The position numbers and the translations under genes are program-made. DNA of 64,000 bases from Phoronis australis (taxonomy: Eukaryota; Phoronida; Phoronidae). The stretch spans positions 1 to 64,000 of the forward strand of contig NMRA01000382.1 in assembly GCA_002633005.1 (NCBI GenBank), given 5' to 3'. The notes below the pieces were generated by a model that was given only the letters and a program-made list of their open reading frames with translations, was not told the DNA's origin and did no database searches. Shown here piece after piece: positions 25,501 through 37,025 of the stretch (positions within the stretch are counted from its first letter, which is position 1; each line of letters starts with the position of its first letter).

Positions 25501-26024
25501 GTTTTCCATATTAAACAGCCTGCGCAAGTCAACCGTCAGTCACATTGTGTGACGTGTCACATACAACATGCAATAATACAACATTTGAACTGACTCATAA
25601 GATTCCCAACATCCCCACAATGGCTTAATGAGATAAATAGGGGCTTCTATCGAAAGGCCCAATTTCCGGCGTAATAGGTTTTGTTGATGGGACGTATAGT
25701 AAAATCATCAGATCAACAGAAGAACAAACACAGTCACAAATTTACATGTGTGTTGATCTACGATGAAAAAAATTATGAAAAATTTGAGCACCTTTATCAG
25801 CTACGTTTCACAAGTAATTTGCATTGGGTTTGATGAGTCTCGACAAGACTCGCAATGCTTTCGAATTTGACAGATTCTTTCTGTAGGGAACGCTGACCTA
25901 CAATTTACAGATAATGGACTCCGATAGGAGCTTTCCGTGTAAGTTGCTAAGTCTATTTGCCAAGTGCCTTTTTTATTCACACCTTGCAAAGTTCACATGT
26001 ATATTAAAATGCTTCATGTTTCAG

Positions 26025-26193
26025 CACGTAGCAGGTTTCACAGATGGAAACCACTGCTCTTGTTATTTACACGAAGGACTCCTTTTTGAAAGAAATCTGT
26101 CTAAGTCTTGCTGTAACGTCAGCTTTTTAGAACGTAAAGACCGAAGTTGCGGTGGACAGAAGACGATATACTTAACGGACCCAATATATCCTG
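26025..26193 (+). CDS. WSC domain, exon 2 of 2
   Basis: A TTCATGTTTCAG acceptor opens the exon in phase 0, matching the preceding exon, and it closes in phase 1 at GTACGG (26194). The peptide begins HVAGFTDGNHCSCYLHEG, the classic GxxxGxxCxC part of a WSC domain, then has the CC pair in NLSKSCCNVSF and the terminal SCGG motif (about residues 40-43), followed by KTIYLTDP. Cysteine order and spacing complete the first-half exon. The reading frame stays open past the donor, so the exon end is chosen from the splice consensus and the phase-1 rule for such modules. Downstream exons of this gene were not identified before the candidate signal exon at 27021. Confidence 0.8.
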
Positions 26194-27020
26194 GTACGGT
26201 TCCACTAGAACGATTTCCGTACTTTGAGAACAGAAAATCAATAGTGTGCTGCCTAGGCACAAGTCTTTTCTTTGCCCACTGAGGGCCGTATTACTCACCC
26301 GACCATCATGAATTGAACAAATCACCTTGTGCTTTGTCAATGGCTCGATTTTTTATTTTGGATGAAATCCAAGGTAACGTGGCACAACGGGGGCCAAGAT
26401 TTTGGTTTGTAGCCGCCGCAGTTTTGATGTCTTTGAACGAATTTTCCTCAAACTTGACAAGTTACCATATCTTTGAAATACGTCATCCATTTTACGGCCC
26501 AAAATTCCCCATTTCCAATACCAGATTTTGAGGTATTCAAATATCGTGGCTAAAATGACGATATATACAGTTTTGTTTTTGTTCGAACGTCTCACGGTTT
26601 ATCATCAATCTCAATGTCAAACCTCACCATTGACACAATCGAAATTTATATTGTTCAGTGTTGCATCTGTTTATGATATATTACCGCCACCAAGGTTAAA
26701 AGTGGCGTTCCCTGCATCCCGTTATGTGACATCACTCGGTCTGCAGGTCTTGAAAGTGCTTTTTCTGCAGCCTATATAATTTGTGTGATGCTGTTGGCAG
26801 TGGCGTTGCCAGCTGTACAGAAACACGAGTGTTGACTTTGGTGTAGGTTTACGACCTCGGTGTTCATGTCTGACCTTGTGGTCTTTCTTGGTGTCGATCT
26901 CATTTCTTCGGATATTTCAATTCAGTTTTTCTCACCAGATTATGTATTGGATCATGAAATGAATTAGTACTAGGTATGTTATCTTAACTAGTCACACACT
27001 TTGTTACTGTACTTGACGAA
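26194..27020. other. Intron or intergenic, no gene seen
   Basis: No further exon could be supported. Open frames at 26313-26779 lack motifs and paired splice sites. Confidence 0.4.
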
Positions 27021-27054
27021 ATGAAACTCGCCATCTTTGTTTCTTTGTTTCGAA
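27021..27054 (+). CDS. Possible short first exon (signal-peptide start)
   Basis: ATG opens MKLAIFVSLFR and ends one base into the next codon at GTGAGT (27055), again phase 1. The peptide has one Lys then a hydrophobic run, like the first half of a signal peptide, but is only 11 codons, so the cleavage region would have to come from the next exon, which is unusual. It precedes the one-exon WSC module at 34048, which starts in phase 1, so it could be the start of a second, paralogous WSC gene or an alternative first exon. A chance match is possible because the exon is so short. Confidence 0.28.
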
Positions 27055-27644
27055 GTGAGTTTTCTTGTTTTTTAATTGTTCTGCACTGGCTCAATTAGTT
27101 AATGAGAGAATGTATCATTGTATCGTAGTGAAAATCTGAAATCACATTTGTTTTTGTGTGAGATATTACTAAGATTCAGAAAGACCCGTCGAAATGCTCC
27201 AGAACTAGTGTTCAGTGTTTTTTTCGTTCGAAATAAGGTCATTGCAAAGCCATTTTCGGTTTGATTAGACGAAGCACAACAGCTCTCAAAATAATCAGAT
27301 GTTGCCAATATGGAAAGCCGCTAATGATCCATCTAGTGAGGGACACCTCAAAATTAACTGGACAGACTCTACAAGATTCTCTCAAACAATGAACTAATGC
27401 CTTCAAGAAAATTGTGCAATTTATAGGAGCCCTTGTTATAATGTATGTAAAGTAAAGTTTTGTTGTAATACACTCAGTAGTCGCTAATCGGTTATTCGTG
27501 TATGGCTTTGCCAATCAACTTGTAAATTTCCTTGAAGTGCACGTTTCGTTTGTCAGCTTTAAGACGGATTGCATAGGTAAATAAATACACGGTACTGTAC
27601 ATGTTGCATTATCATTTAAAAACTTGTTAGATTTACGTTCTCTC

Positions 27645-28245
27645 CAATCTTATTCACAAAAATTGGCCATTTTTACAATATTTCACTTGTGTATAGCAAA
27701 ATACCATATTTTCATTCTCGGGGAAGTTCAAATACAAATATATATACCGCGTAGCGAGAAAAAAAAAGATTTAGCAGAACCACCTTGGAACCGCACAACC
27801 AGGTGGATATTTGTTTACTACTTATCCAAGGTCAAGGGTTAAAGGGCTTTCAATTAAATCGAATCTCCCGCCAGGTACAGACTACCTTACTATACTCTCA
27901 GTCCTTTCATTCACGAAGTCGCTATAGCATTGAGCAAACGGAGTGTACTTATTATAGAATGGTACCGGGGAAAACGAAGACAAAACGTAGTTTTGATCCT
28001 AAGGGAGTTGTGCATCTACATGCATACGACCGTAACGTTGAAAACGAATGCTAGGAGTCACCTCAGTCCTCTGTGGTCATGAACACACAAAGTTGTGACA
28101 AATCTTCACCCTAATTCCTTCATTCAATTGATAAGTTGACATTTCGATGTTTCGATCTCATGCTAAGACAAGCTACTTTCACGACCGATTCCCTTTCTTA
28201 CATGATTTCGCTTCCGTCTCCCACCACGTAACGTGCCCTTACAAA
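27645..28245. repeat. Dispersed repeat A, copy 2
   Basis: Near-collinear with 12759-13375 in the same orientation. It differs by scattered substitutions and small indels, for example a shorter end before the following palindrome array, which begins immediately after it. Confidence 0.7.
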
Positions 28246-28248
28246 TAT

Positions 28249-28735
28249 GAACTTAAGTTTTTCGCTGAAAACTTAAGTTTTTGGCGAAAAAAATTAAGTT
28301 TTTGGAAAATAGAGGAAAAACTTAAGTTCTTCCGAAAAACTTAAGTTTTTAACAGAAACTTAAGTTTTTAAAACTTAAGTTTTTCGCCAAAAACTTAAGT
28401 TTTTCAGCACAATGTTAAGTTCTTCAGAAAACTTAAGTTTTTCAGAAACCATAAGTTTTTTCAGGTGTAAAACTTAAATTTTCACAAATGAACTTAAGTT
28501 TCAAGTAATAATTTAAGTTTTCATGAAAACTTAAGTTTTTTGAACTAACAAAACTTAAGTTTTTCTGATAACTTAAGTTTATCACAAAACTTAAGTTTTT
28601 GTAATTTTAAAAAAAAGTTTTCCTGACTTCTTAAGTTTTTCATAAAACTGGATTTTTTCATGTGTGGAAAACTTGAATTTTCTAAAAACTCTAAGGTTTC
28701 TATGTGATGAAAACTTACGTTTTCAAGTTTTTAAA
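28249..28735. repeat. Array of AAACTTAAGTTTTT palindromes
   Basis: More than 20 exact or near copies of AACTTAAGTTTTT, spaced roughly 15-30 bp apart, over about 490 bp. The core AAACTTAAGTTT is a perfect 12-bp palindrome, so each copy can pair with any other on the same strand. Spacers vary in sequence and length, so it is not a simple microsatellite. Copies decay toward the right (CTTAAATTTT, CTTGAATTTT, CTAAGGTTT). A reading frame through the first copies gives repeated LKFF/LSFW units, which is a by-product. Confidence 0.85.
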
Positions 28736-28739
28736 TTTT

Positions 28740-29207
28740 GAATATAGTGAGATATTGTTAAATTTTTGGTTCGAAATTTTTCCCATTATTTTCCAACAAA
28801 AAATAATTATTTGCTCATGCAAAACCCATCATCTCATAAAAATGTTACCCGAATGTTTCCTTAACATTTATATAGATACAAACCATAAAAAAGGACCGTT
28901 TAACCAGTACTGATTTAGTGCAATTACGTAATCATTATCTCACGTCTTTGTTAATTTAAATGTAGACGAACATCCGGTGACCAACAGCAGTAAGAATGCA
29001 CCCAATGTTAATCCCCTGAGACACTAACCTGGTCAGTACAATGCAATCAATAGAACTCATGCAATTCTTAAAAAACGTAGTTATTGTGCAAGTTTCCTTT
29101 GTGTTGAGTTGTATTCGTAAGGTAGTTTCCACCGGAAGTCAACAGTTTGAATTTTATAACGACAGTCAACTTCGAAGAAAAAGTCGTGTGGTTGCTAGCC
29201 CGCGACA
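28740..29207. other. Upstream region of the small three-exon gene
   Basis: AT-rich DNA that becomes less AT-rich near 29120-29207. No TATA box or other promoter element is clear. Confidence 0.35.
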
Positions 29208-32018
29208 ATGAAGTTTATGTTACTACGAGCAGAGCCAGCAAGAAGACATTTCAGAAGTTTTGGAAGTCAGGTTAGTGCCAGAGAGCGTTCTAAAATCGAT
29301 TGGCCACAATCGGTGGTGTGATTTCCAACGAACGTGTTAAGTTCAGTTGTTATTGTCAGCCACTAACGAGTCACGCTGTCACATGCCGACATGAACTCAT
29401 TCTGTGTGTGAATTATTTAAACTTCTAACGCGCAATATACTTCTGGAGGTCCATCAGAGGAAGCCATAACGTTCACATAAGGCTATACTCTATTATATTT
29501 CTGTCTTCTGAGGTTGTGTCAGTGTGATCAATGCAAGGGGGGGAACTACCAAGGCAAAGTGTAATCATTTCCCAAGTTGGGTATATTAGCATTGGTTGTG
29601 TGTGCTTATGTCTATGTTCGTATTAATTCTAGGAAGCTCCTGATTTTGAAATCTCATATCACTACAGGTCAATAATTTGCAAGGTTCACTTGCCTCATTC
29701 ACGCACCCATCCTAAAATATATGGGAGCTGCTCAAAATTTTGGGCATGTTGACCTTTTACTAAGAAAACGGGGTATGTTCAGAGCTGTGCACAATGCATT
29801 CCTGAATTAAAACTTTTTAGTGGACATGTGTCTCGTTTTCTCAATTTTTTTTGTTTCTATGAGGCTGGCCTTTTCATGCCTACTTCGGCAAGTGTGGGGG
29901 ATGCTCATTCGAGCCTACCCTGGGTGCGTGCATGTGCCTGCTTCTCAAAATTAAGAATCATTAATGTAACTATTGTATTGCCTGTTTTGACTGATTTGCT
30001 CAGGTTTGTCTTTAGGATCTAGGTTATTGAATGCGAACGGACATTCCGATCCCACTACTAGTACCCTATCTGGAATACCCCCCAGCGTAGGTCACAATGT
30101 ACCCAAGTGAACTCTCACCAGTCAACATGTTAACTATTGTTACGCGCAGTGAAACTTGCATAATTCCTATCTAGTTGCACCAAATAATTCAATGCAAATA
30201 AGGAAAATCTGTGTGATTTGACTTTGGGATTGAGTATGTGCTTTCGAATTTTTACTGGGTTATGGGATACTAGAATGTCGCACTTAAAATTTTCACACTC
30301 AATGCGAGTTTGACTGGTTTTATTGAAATCAAATATTTCACTGTCATGGTGAAAGTGATAGTTAATCTGGGTACAACTTTACCTAGGAGTTGAGTTGAGT
30401 TGAATATGGAGTGACTGGAATGATCTCCCTATGTCTGTAGGGGCATAGTCTTTTCCCTCTAGAAATTTGCTGGGAACCTCAATTTAATATCTTTGCAAAT
30501 GTCAGCCAGTAAAGTGATTGGTAGGAGGACAGGATATAGTATTATTATGTTTACTGTAGTGCATGAGATAATGAATTCATTTTTACTGTAAACAATTATG
30601 GTTACGTAAGACTTCGCGTGAAGACCATGCCAGTATCTTCAGTGGTGGATTCAGAGGACAGCTATGGGGCCATGGCCCCGGCCCCCTAAAATGCTACAAG
30701 ATCAATTGGCAGTTGGGGGGCAGGGGGTGAATGTCTGATGGGCAAAACCCTACTCTGCCCTAACCCCCTAACTCAAAATCCTGGATCCGCCCGACCGCCC
30801 CTGATCTTTACATGGATAGCATTCCGGGTAAATGGGCTATGTCTGGATTCTTACGAAGCTATCACATACTGTCATGTTTGCTAATATCTCATTGTTTTCA
30901 GGTCTCTATTAACTTGGCGGAGCACTTGGAAGAACTAGGCATCCAACCATTTGCATCAAAACAATCACCCAGGGGTGGTATTGGGCTGTTTACATCCACA
31001 TGGCAGGTAGAGCTTCATATGTTTCATTGTTGAGTTAAACGTAGTGCTGCTATCAGGGTTTGAATTTGAAACAATATGAAATATGTCCTTGGTTTAGCCA
31101 ACGGGCTTATAATCTTTAACAAGCTCATTGATTCTTGTAGCCATTTGGTCAAGTCCATGTAAAGCTTTTTGGATTTGCTATAAGTTTCAAAAAGTACACG
31201 AGGAAGTATACATGTGAGATTAAACTTTCAGTTCTAACCCTGGTTGTGCCGGCTAAATGTCCATGAAACATTAGCACGAAGTTATATGCTGGCTGGAGAC
31301 AGCTTGTTGGAATACAACTAGCTCTGCTCATTATGTAGAGTTGTGCATTTTTTTATCAGATTAACGAATTAAACAATGAAAAGTTCATAAAAATAATGGG
31401 AATTTTAGTTTATTGCAGTTGCCAACAGTTTCAGCATTTGATAAAAATATTATTTTTTGTCATAGAACTTGAACTAAAAAGTTACAGAACACGATACCTG
31501 GTTAGCCCGAAGTCCATCTTTTATTAACACATTAAGTTTTGTCATATGCACGGTTTGTTCTACATTGTGATAGCATGATAGGTGACAAAGTGCATGTTTT
31601 GTATTCAAGTTGTATAGAATAAAATTGTTTTGAATGTCGCGAATCCAGGATAAAAACTTCATTCAAAACAGTGTTGAAAACTGACCCACTGCAGTGCATG
31701 CTTGAAGTAAACTTGCAGACTAGTCTTGCACTTGAATCCTGGAGAGTGACTGGTTAAATTTTAAGATTGAAGACTATATTCTAGGCTCTGTATATAAGTC
31801 AGGAAGTTTTACAAATCAGGGTTGTATAAACAGCACGATAAATATCCAGCAAGTTTAATTGTCTCTTACGGATAGCTTTTACCCGTCTGTTATTAAAATT
31901 TGTTGGCTTTATTGCAGAGTATGCCTTCAACAATCATTGGATAAGGAAGGCTACCCAGACAGCACAACGTACAAACTTACGAACTGCAGCTCATGAACCT
32001 ATGAATTCAGTTATCTGA
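29208..32018 (+). CDS. Putative small three-exon gene, Arg-rich N-terminus
   Basis: Exon 1 is 29208-29270 (ATG, 21 codons, GTTAGT donor, phase 0). Exon 2 is 30902-31006 (TTTTCAG acceptor, 35 codons, GTAGAG donor, phase 0). Exon 3 opens at ATTGCAGAG: starting at 31920 it reads 32 codons to TGA at 32016-32018, giving an 88-residue protein; starting at 31918 it stops after eight codons at TAA (31942-31944). Exon 1 encodes MKFMLLRAEPARRHFRSF, with Arg and no acidic residue except one Glu, which looks like a mitochondrial targeting peptide. Exon 2 contains NLAEHLEELGIQPFAS and SPRGGIGLF. I do not recognise the family. The gene appears to sit between WSC exons at 26193 and 34048 on the same strand, so it is either nested in an intron or marks the border between two genes. 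Confidence 0.45.
30639..30805. mobile_element. MITE-like element with GGCGGATC-type ends
   Basis: The left end CAGTGGTGGATTCAG and the right end (reverse complement) GGGCGGATCCAGGATT are inverted partners, and the interior carries G- and C-rich tracts (GGGGCCATGGCCCC). It belongs to a common invertebrate type also seen near 51557, 61168 and 63021. It lies about 100 bp before exon 2 of the small gene. Confidence 0.5.
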
Positions 32019-33834
32019 GCTCAGAAACGCGCGTTTATAGTCACAAAACATGGATTATTTGCCTGTGAAGCTAAGCGAGCAGATCCAGCTAAAGACGATT
32101 AAGTGACTTGTGTTCTAGCATAGGTCCCTTTCATATTGACTAAACTTTTGTCTGAGCGGAGCATCGGCGTATACTGCGAAGTTAACTGGACCGTTCATTC
32201 TGACTTTGGTAGTTAATGAACTTTGAAGTAAACAGTTGGTGACGCTGTCGTGATCGAAGGTATCGCAAGGCAGCACTGCACGCTAAGATGTGACAACTTG
32301 GGAACATTTACATGTGTGTGTTAATTGACATAAAACTTATTTTTAAATTGATTCGTGATTATTAGAGCAAGGAATAAGCAACTATTAGCCATCACACTAC
32401 TATGCAATTGTTAATGATAACAGTGGCCCCTGGTAATAACTTCGATAGGACCGAAGTTGATCGGTTATACTGCGCGGCAGCGTTGACGCTAAGCAATTAA
32501 ATCCACCTGTTTAGTGCAAAGTTAACTGACGCTGTTAACTTCCTTCCAGGACCAAAGTTTAAGCGTTCATAATGACATTAACTCCCAAAAACTTCGACGC
32601 GTCGATGTTAGTATGAAAGGCCCTATAGATATGTGTATGTAGTTCAGTAGCTTTAAATTAAAGGAAAAAGAATATTTTTGTTGTCAAAGGTCTAAGTTTC
32701 TAATTTCCATCTCGTATAACCAGGTTGTACTTAGGGTTACTTTTAGTGAAAGTTGTTCGCACCATGGAGTGTATTGAATTTACTGTTATTATGATTGTCA
32801 ACAAAACGAAACTTTGATTTGAAATTGATATTTTTAAGGCTGAAAAACAATTATAGGTGATTCTAGGTACTATTTCTAGCATAAGGATTGTACTTCCCAA
32901 AATCAGATCTGTGGCCATTGTCGATAAACGTTTAGTTACCTGTTACGTTTTATGTTATGCTTTTGTTTCTGCGGATATTCTTGGATTTTACATATTAAGT
33001 GATTTGTTATTCTTGGTGCCATTGCTGTAATTTTAGTTGAAAAAGTCTGCTGTTGAAATGTAGACTTTTGTTGTAGTCCTTCCTGGCTTTGTAATCACAT
33101 TTTCTTTGGTTGTGTTTCATGATTTGGTTGTGATTGCTCTGTTTGTACATCCCATTTTGCCTCCTCAGTTATCGCATAATTGACAGAGACTGAGAACGAT
33201 GCAAATATGAATATGTTTTCAGCAGCATTTAGTTTTCACTGCATTGTATTTGTGACACTTGATGAACTGATCTTGAAATGTTTCTGGTTTTTAAGATTTT
33301 GATATTTCACTAATGTTTTTCGATGAAAACGTAAGTTCATTTTTGTAAGGGTTATGTATATCAAAAACAAGTTTTCACCGAATAATTAACCGGAGACGTC
33401 GAGATTTTCACTAGTCCCAGTTTAATAGGCTTTTTCTCGGCTTCGGCAAATCGACTTTATTTTGGAATTAGGAACACTAGCTTTCAAAAACGGCTGGATG
33501 GATTTTGCTGAAACTTTCCAAACTTAATATTTAGTCATTTATCTCAAAGTCTCTGTTAGGGTTTTTGTTATAAACGCCTAGCTTTTGTGTAATTTGACAA
33601 AGACCAGTACGACTTCAATTAATTTGAAAATACCTTACTTTTTGCTAGTTGATTTGTTATAGAAACCAAACGAACGGACTACTCGAAAATTCCTAACTGC
33701 GTTTTTCAGGTAACCGACGAATATTTCATTTAAAACAGGTTTCATTAAAATCGACCGAGGGGCTATTTTACTATGAATGTACCTCACTTAAGATCGAAAG
33801 TTTGATTTGAAAAGATTTTTACGTAAAAATAATA
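32019..33834. other. Non-coding stretch, no gene seen
   Basis: 3' flank of the small gene and AT-rich spacer. No clear polyadenylation signal close to the stop codon and no second gene could be supported. Confidence 0.4.
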
Positions 33835-33965
33835 ATGGCACATCAATACAAAAAGTACATGCATATTTCCTGGTCTTTGTTCTTTCAGAAAATGTATACT
33901 TGTACTAGTTGACAAAGCTTAGTTTTTTCAGATACGAGTTAGAATGGAGGCCACTAAATAAGTTT
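33835..33965. repeat. Dispersed repeat B, copy 2
   Basis: Matches 13495-13625 in the same orientation. It lies only about 80 bp before the WSC exon at 34048, so an open frame that starts inside it (33909) and runs into the exon is misleading at its 5' end. Confidence 0.6.
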
Positions 33966-34047
33966 GGAGATAAACTTAAGACGTTGAATGTATGCGAAAT
34001 ATACTATAATAGAATGGCCCTTTGTCAGCAACACTATCTCGCTTCAG

Positions 34048-34332
34048 AACTACCTAACTGCTTCGACGGAATACTTGATCGTGTGAACATTCCAACCTTC
34101 GGACACATTGGCTATAAGAGGCACGGAAGACAAAGGCTTTGGAGTTGTCAGACTTATTGTAGCGCAAAGGAGTACCCGTTTGCTGAAGTATGGGGCAAAT
34201 TCAATTGTCTTTGCTCAGCAACTTTCTTTGCACTACAGTTAAGGCATGGGGGTTGTACTTTACCATGCCCCGGGGACCGTTACGAGACATGTGGTGGTAC
34301 TTCGTTCTCGTGGGTTATGAAGTCTTTTCCAG
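34048..34332 (+). CDS. WSC domain in a single exon
   Basis: An ACTATCTCGCTTCAG acceptor opens the exon in phase 1, and a GTTGGT donor closes it in phase 1, giving 285 bp or exactly 95 codons. The domain starts at LPNCFDG (equivalent to GCYxD) and continues with SCQTYCSAKEYPFAEVW, KFNCLCS (the CxC motif), CTLPCPGDRYETCGG (residues about 74-88) and a hydrophobic tail. All eight expected cysteines appear to be present. Unlike the split domain at 23871-26193, it has no internal intron. It could belong to the same gene as that domain or to a second gene. WSC plus kringle is the extracellular core of Kremen-type proteins, and a kringle exon in the same phase lies at 57000, but 22 kb and a large transposon separate them. 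Confidence 0.8.
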
Positions 34333-34719
34333 GTTGGTTTCTTTTTAATGGACTTGCATGACACCCGAGCAGCATGGATTTTGTAAACGCAATGTACGTC
34401 AGCCGCTTAAATTCGTCCACTGTGGGATGAAATTACCAGACGTGCGTTGGTTTACAGCCAGCTTCTCCAAATACAAAAATGTTTACGGGACCAGTTTTCA
34501 AGATATATAAATATTTCTTTCCCAATACATAACTTCAAGAATATCTGTTGCTCTTCTATTTTCTAAGTGAGAATTTATGCACGACGGTGGGTAGTTATAA
34601 CGACAAGGTTGTAACTAAAAAGATTATTGTCACGGCGTGACAATAACGGACTCTGCGCGTGCGCATTACTGGAATAATTATGGGAAGTTACTGACAGCAA
34701 CCCGTTTACAAATATGAAA

Positions 34720-35520
34720 AGGAATTCTTTAAAATTGCTGGAGACTTTACATTTTAATTTTTTGATGACCTTTCCATCAATTGACCTCTTCCGGTGCATT
34801 ATGAGCCCGGATGAGGGAGTACTTGTTAACTCGATTAAAAGTGTGGTCAATGCTAATAATCACAGACGTTTTACTTTAAGCACTTCAGAATACAAGATGA
34901 ATGAAGTGGTCAAACTTTCAGAAGAAAAATGCACCTACGGACCCCATGGGTGCACCAAATGACCTGAAAATTTAGAATTCAAACTCAATCGCACTTAGTA
35001 AACAGATACGTAATTCTGTTGTCTCTAGCTCAAAATTTTAGTTTGCACTCAATGACCTTTGACCTATTTTTTCTAATTGGTTATGCCTATTGGAAAGTAA
35101 AGTAGGGTATTCAATTGGCATGTTGACTTACACTAGTGTGTTGAAACTGAAAATAATTCCATGAAAAACGCAAGACATATAACATTTTGAACGTTACATG
35201 ACCTTTGCACTAATTTACCTGATCCGGTGCATTTTAAGCATCTTTAGGAGAATTATTGCAAAGCCCATGGAAAATGTGTTTAACGCTGAGAATCAGAATT
35301 TTCTAAGGGTTGACACATCAGAATACTTGCTGATTGAAAAGGTGAAATTTTCAGAAGAAAAATGCACCTAATGACCCCATGTTTGAAATAAATGACCTGA
35401 CACTTTGGATTCCGATTTGATTCACCTGTGGCTATCAGACCTGTCAATTTGAAATGTCTAGCTCAAAATTTTAGTTTGCACCTAATGACCTTTCACCTAT
35501 TTCACCTGATTGGATGACCT
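34720..35520. repeat. Tandem duplication, about 430-bp unit
   Basis: Two diverged units in direct orientation share TCCGGTGCATT, TCAGAATAC, TTTCAGAAGAAAAATGCACCT (34917 and 35348), and a CTAGCTCAAAATTTTAGTTTG block (35026 and 35459), followed by an AATGACCTTT.ACCTATTT segment. Further TGACCT-type words recur in and between the units. No coding content is supported. Confidence 0.65.
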
Positions 35521-35660
35521 GATTACTTAGAAAAGTAACTTTAGACTTGGTAAGACCCAGGTTTAACTGTTTTACAATCATTTGACTAAATCTCATTATC
35601 CATTGGGGGAAATTTCCTTGAACGATTTAACTGGAAAGTTATTATTAAAAACTTACCAGC

Positions 35661-35815
35661 GCCCGTTGACTAAAGTCAGACTCGAACTCGAACTAGGATT
35701 TGAAATCTCATTTTCCTCTCGACTCAGATTCCAAACTCGAAATAGACGTGCCTATGCCAAACTCGAAGTTTTTTTGAATTTTCTAAGCTAGCCTACTTGA
35801 TATAGCACTCGAAAA
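35661..35815 (+). repeat. Left inverted end of the Harbinger element
   Basis: Contains repeated ACTCGAAC/ACTCGAAA units downstream of GCCCGTTGACTAAAG. The transposase ATG is six bases after its end. It matches 53885-53735 in inverse orientation over roughly 30 bp closely and over about 100 bp more loosely, because the ACTCGAA units have drifted. Confidence 0.65.
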
Positions 35816-36873
35816 TAAAAATGGCAGACATTAGACATTATTTAAGAAACATAGGCAGAGAAAGAGCAGCTGCGAATCTAGGGCGAAGACCACTTCCAGG
35901 CAGACAAAACCCGTTGGAGAGCCTCAGTAGCGAGGAAGTATTTCGAAGATAACGCTTACTCCCCATCACCATATTTTTATTTTAAATCTTATCAATCTGA
36001 ACCAATTTCACAGCAACACCTCGTTACCACCTCCTTACAAACTCCCCCAGACCCTCCGCTTCCTCGCCTCAGGCTCTCATTACTCCCTTGTCGGGGAATC
36101 TCTGATGTTTGTCAATCCGTCAAGTTTGCTGTGCCCTGATAAAGACCGCCGGCCACTTTGTTGCATTTCCAACGGGATATACGCAAGGCTAACCAAGTGC
36201 CGCTTTTCTGAGTTATCAGGTAAATATAGACCATTTCTTGTTACTCACTGGGAGTGTATTTTCGGCCCGACACGTTAAACCCGAACGCTAACGCTTGAGG
36301 GCGTCGTTGTTTGTTTATAAGTTGACCTAAACGTTAACATTTCCGCGCTCAGCCTTCAGACAACGTGGCCAGAGATGGCTTCGTCATTGTGAGTTTTGTG
36401 GTCAATTTATCATGAAAGTTAAATGTTCTCCTTTTAACCGATTTACAAAGTTAAGTCAACCATGAAAGTATGCCACTTAGTGCATTTGCGTTATTCGGTT
36501 CATTGTCTGAAACATGACCCCTGTTCTGATCCACAATAAGGCACTATCGTGTGTCTCTCGTCAAGTTGTAATGTGCTTGATAGCCTTGGTACTATGCTGT
36601 GTAAATTGACGACAGTCTTCCTTTATACTTCTAGCTGGCTGGCTATGTTGTTGATAGATTATTTTTTCCAACCACAACAGCCGGTAATAACCATGGGTGG
36701 CACAGAAAAAGGCAAGTTTAATGAAAAGAACCTGCTTTGATAAGAAATACCCACAAGAAACTGGAGTCACAGTTTGTTTTTGAATTCTCGTCAAAGTCAC
36801 TTTTGGTATCAGAAAAGACGGCAAGTTAGGATTTTAATTTTAGACCTGCTCTGTTTCCTGCAACTCTCTCAGA

Positions 36874-37025
36874 AGTGCCATAGGGGTTACAATTAGAGGT
36901 AAGTAAGCGACGAAAGCCCACCGTATCACCTCGAGCAGTGAACGTAACTTACGGTGCGTAGGCGCTACGTTCAAATGCCAAAAGGTGGTTGACTGCGCCT
37001 ACGTGCTCCTAGGCCCCACTAGTGC
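36874..37025. mobile_element. Small MITE, copy 1, in transposase intron 1
   Basis: About 150 bp with inverted ends AGTGCCATAGGGG / CCCCACTAGTGCA, matched at 45166-45310. Shared interior words include AAAGCCCACCGTATCA and GCCAAAAGGTGGTTG. Confidence 0.6.

Noticed and set aside
25909-25936. 28-bp possible exon between the two WSC exons (TTTACAG ... GTAAGT)
   Set aside because: Its length is not a multiple of three and would break the phase-0 join that completes the WSC domain.
28147-28344. Open frame with repeated LKFF units
   Set aside because: The repeats are produced by the AACTTAAGTTTTT array.
33909-34047. Upstream part of the open frame containing the WSC exon
   Set aside because: It lies largely in dispersed repeat B or before a good acceptor, so it is probably intron read-through.
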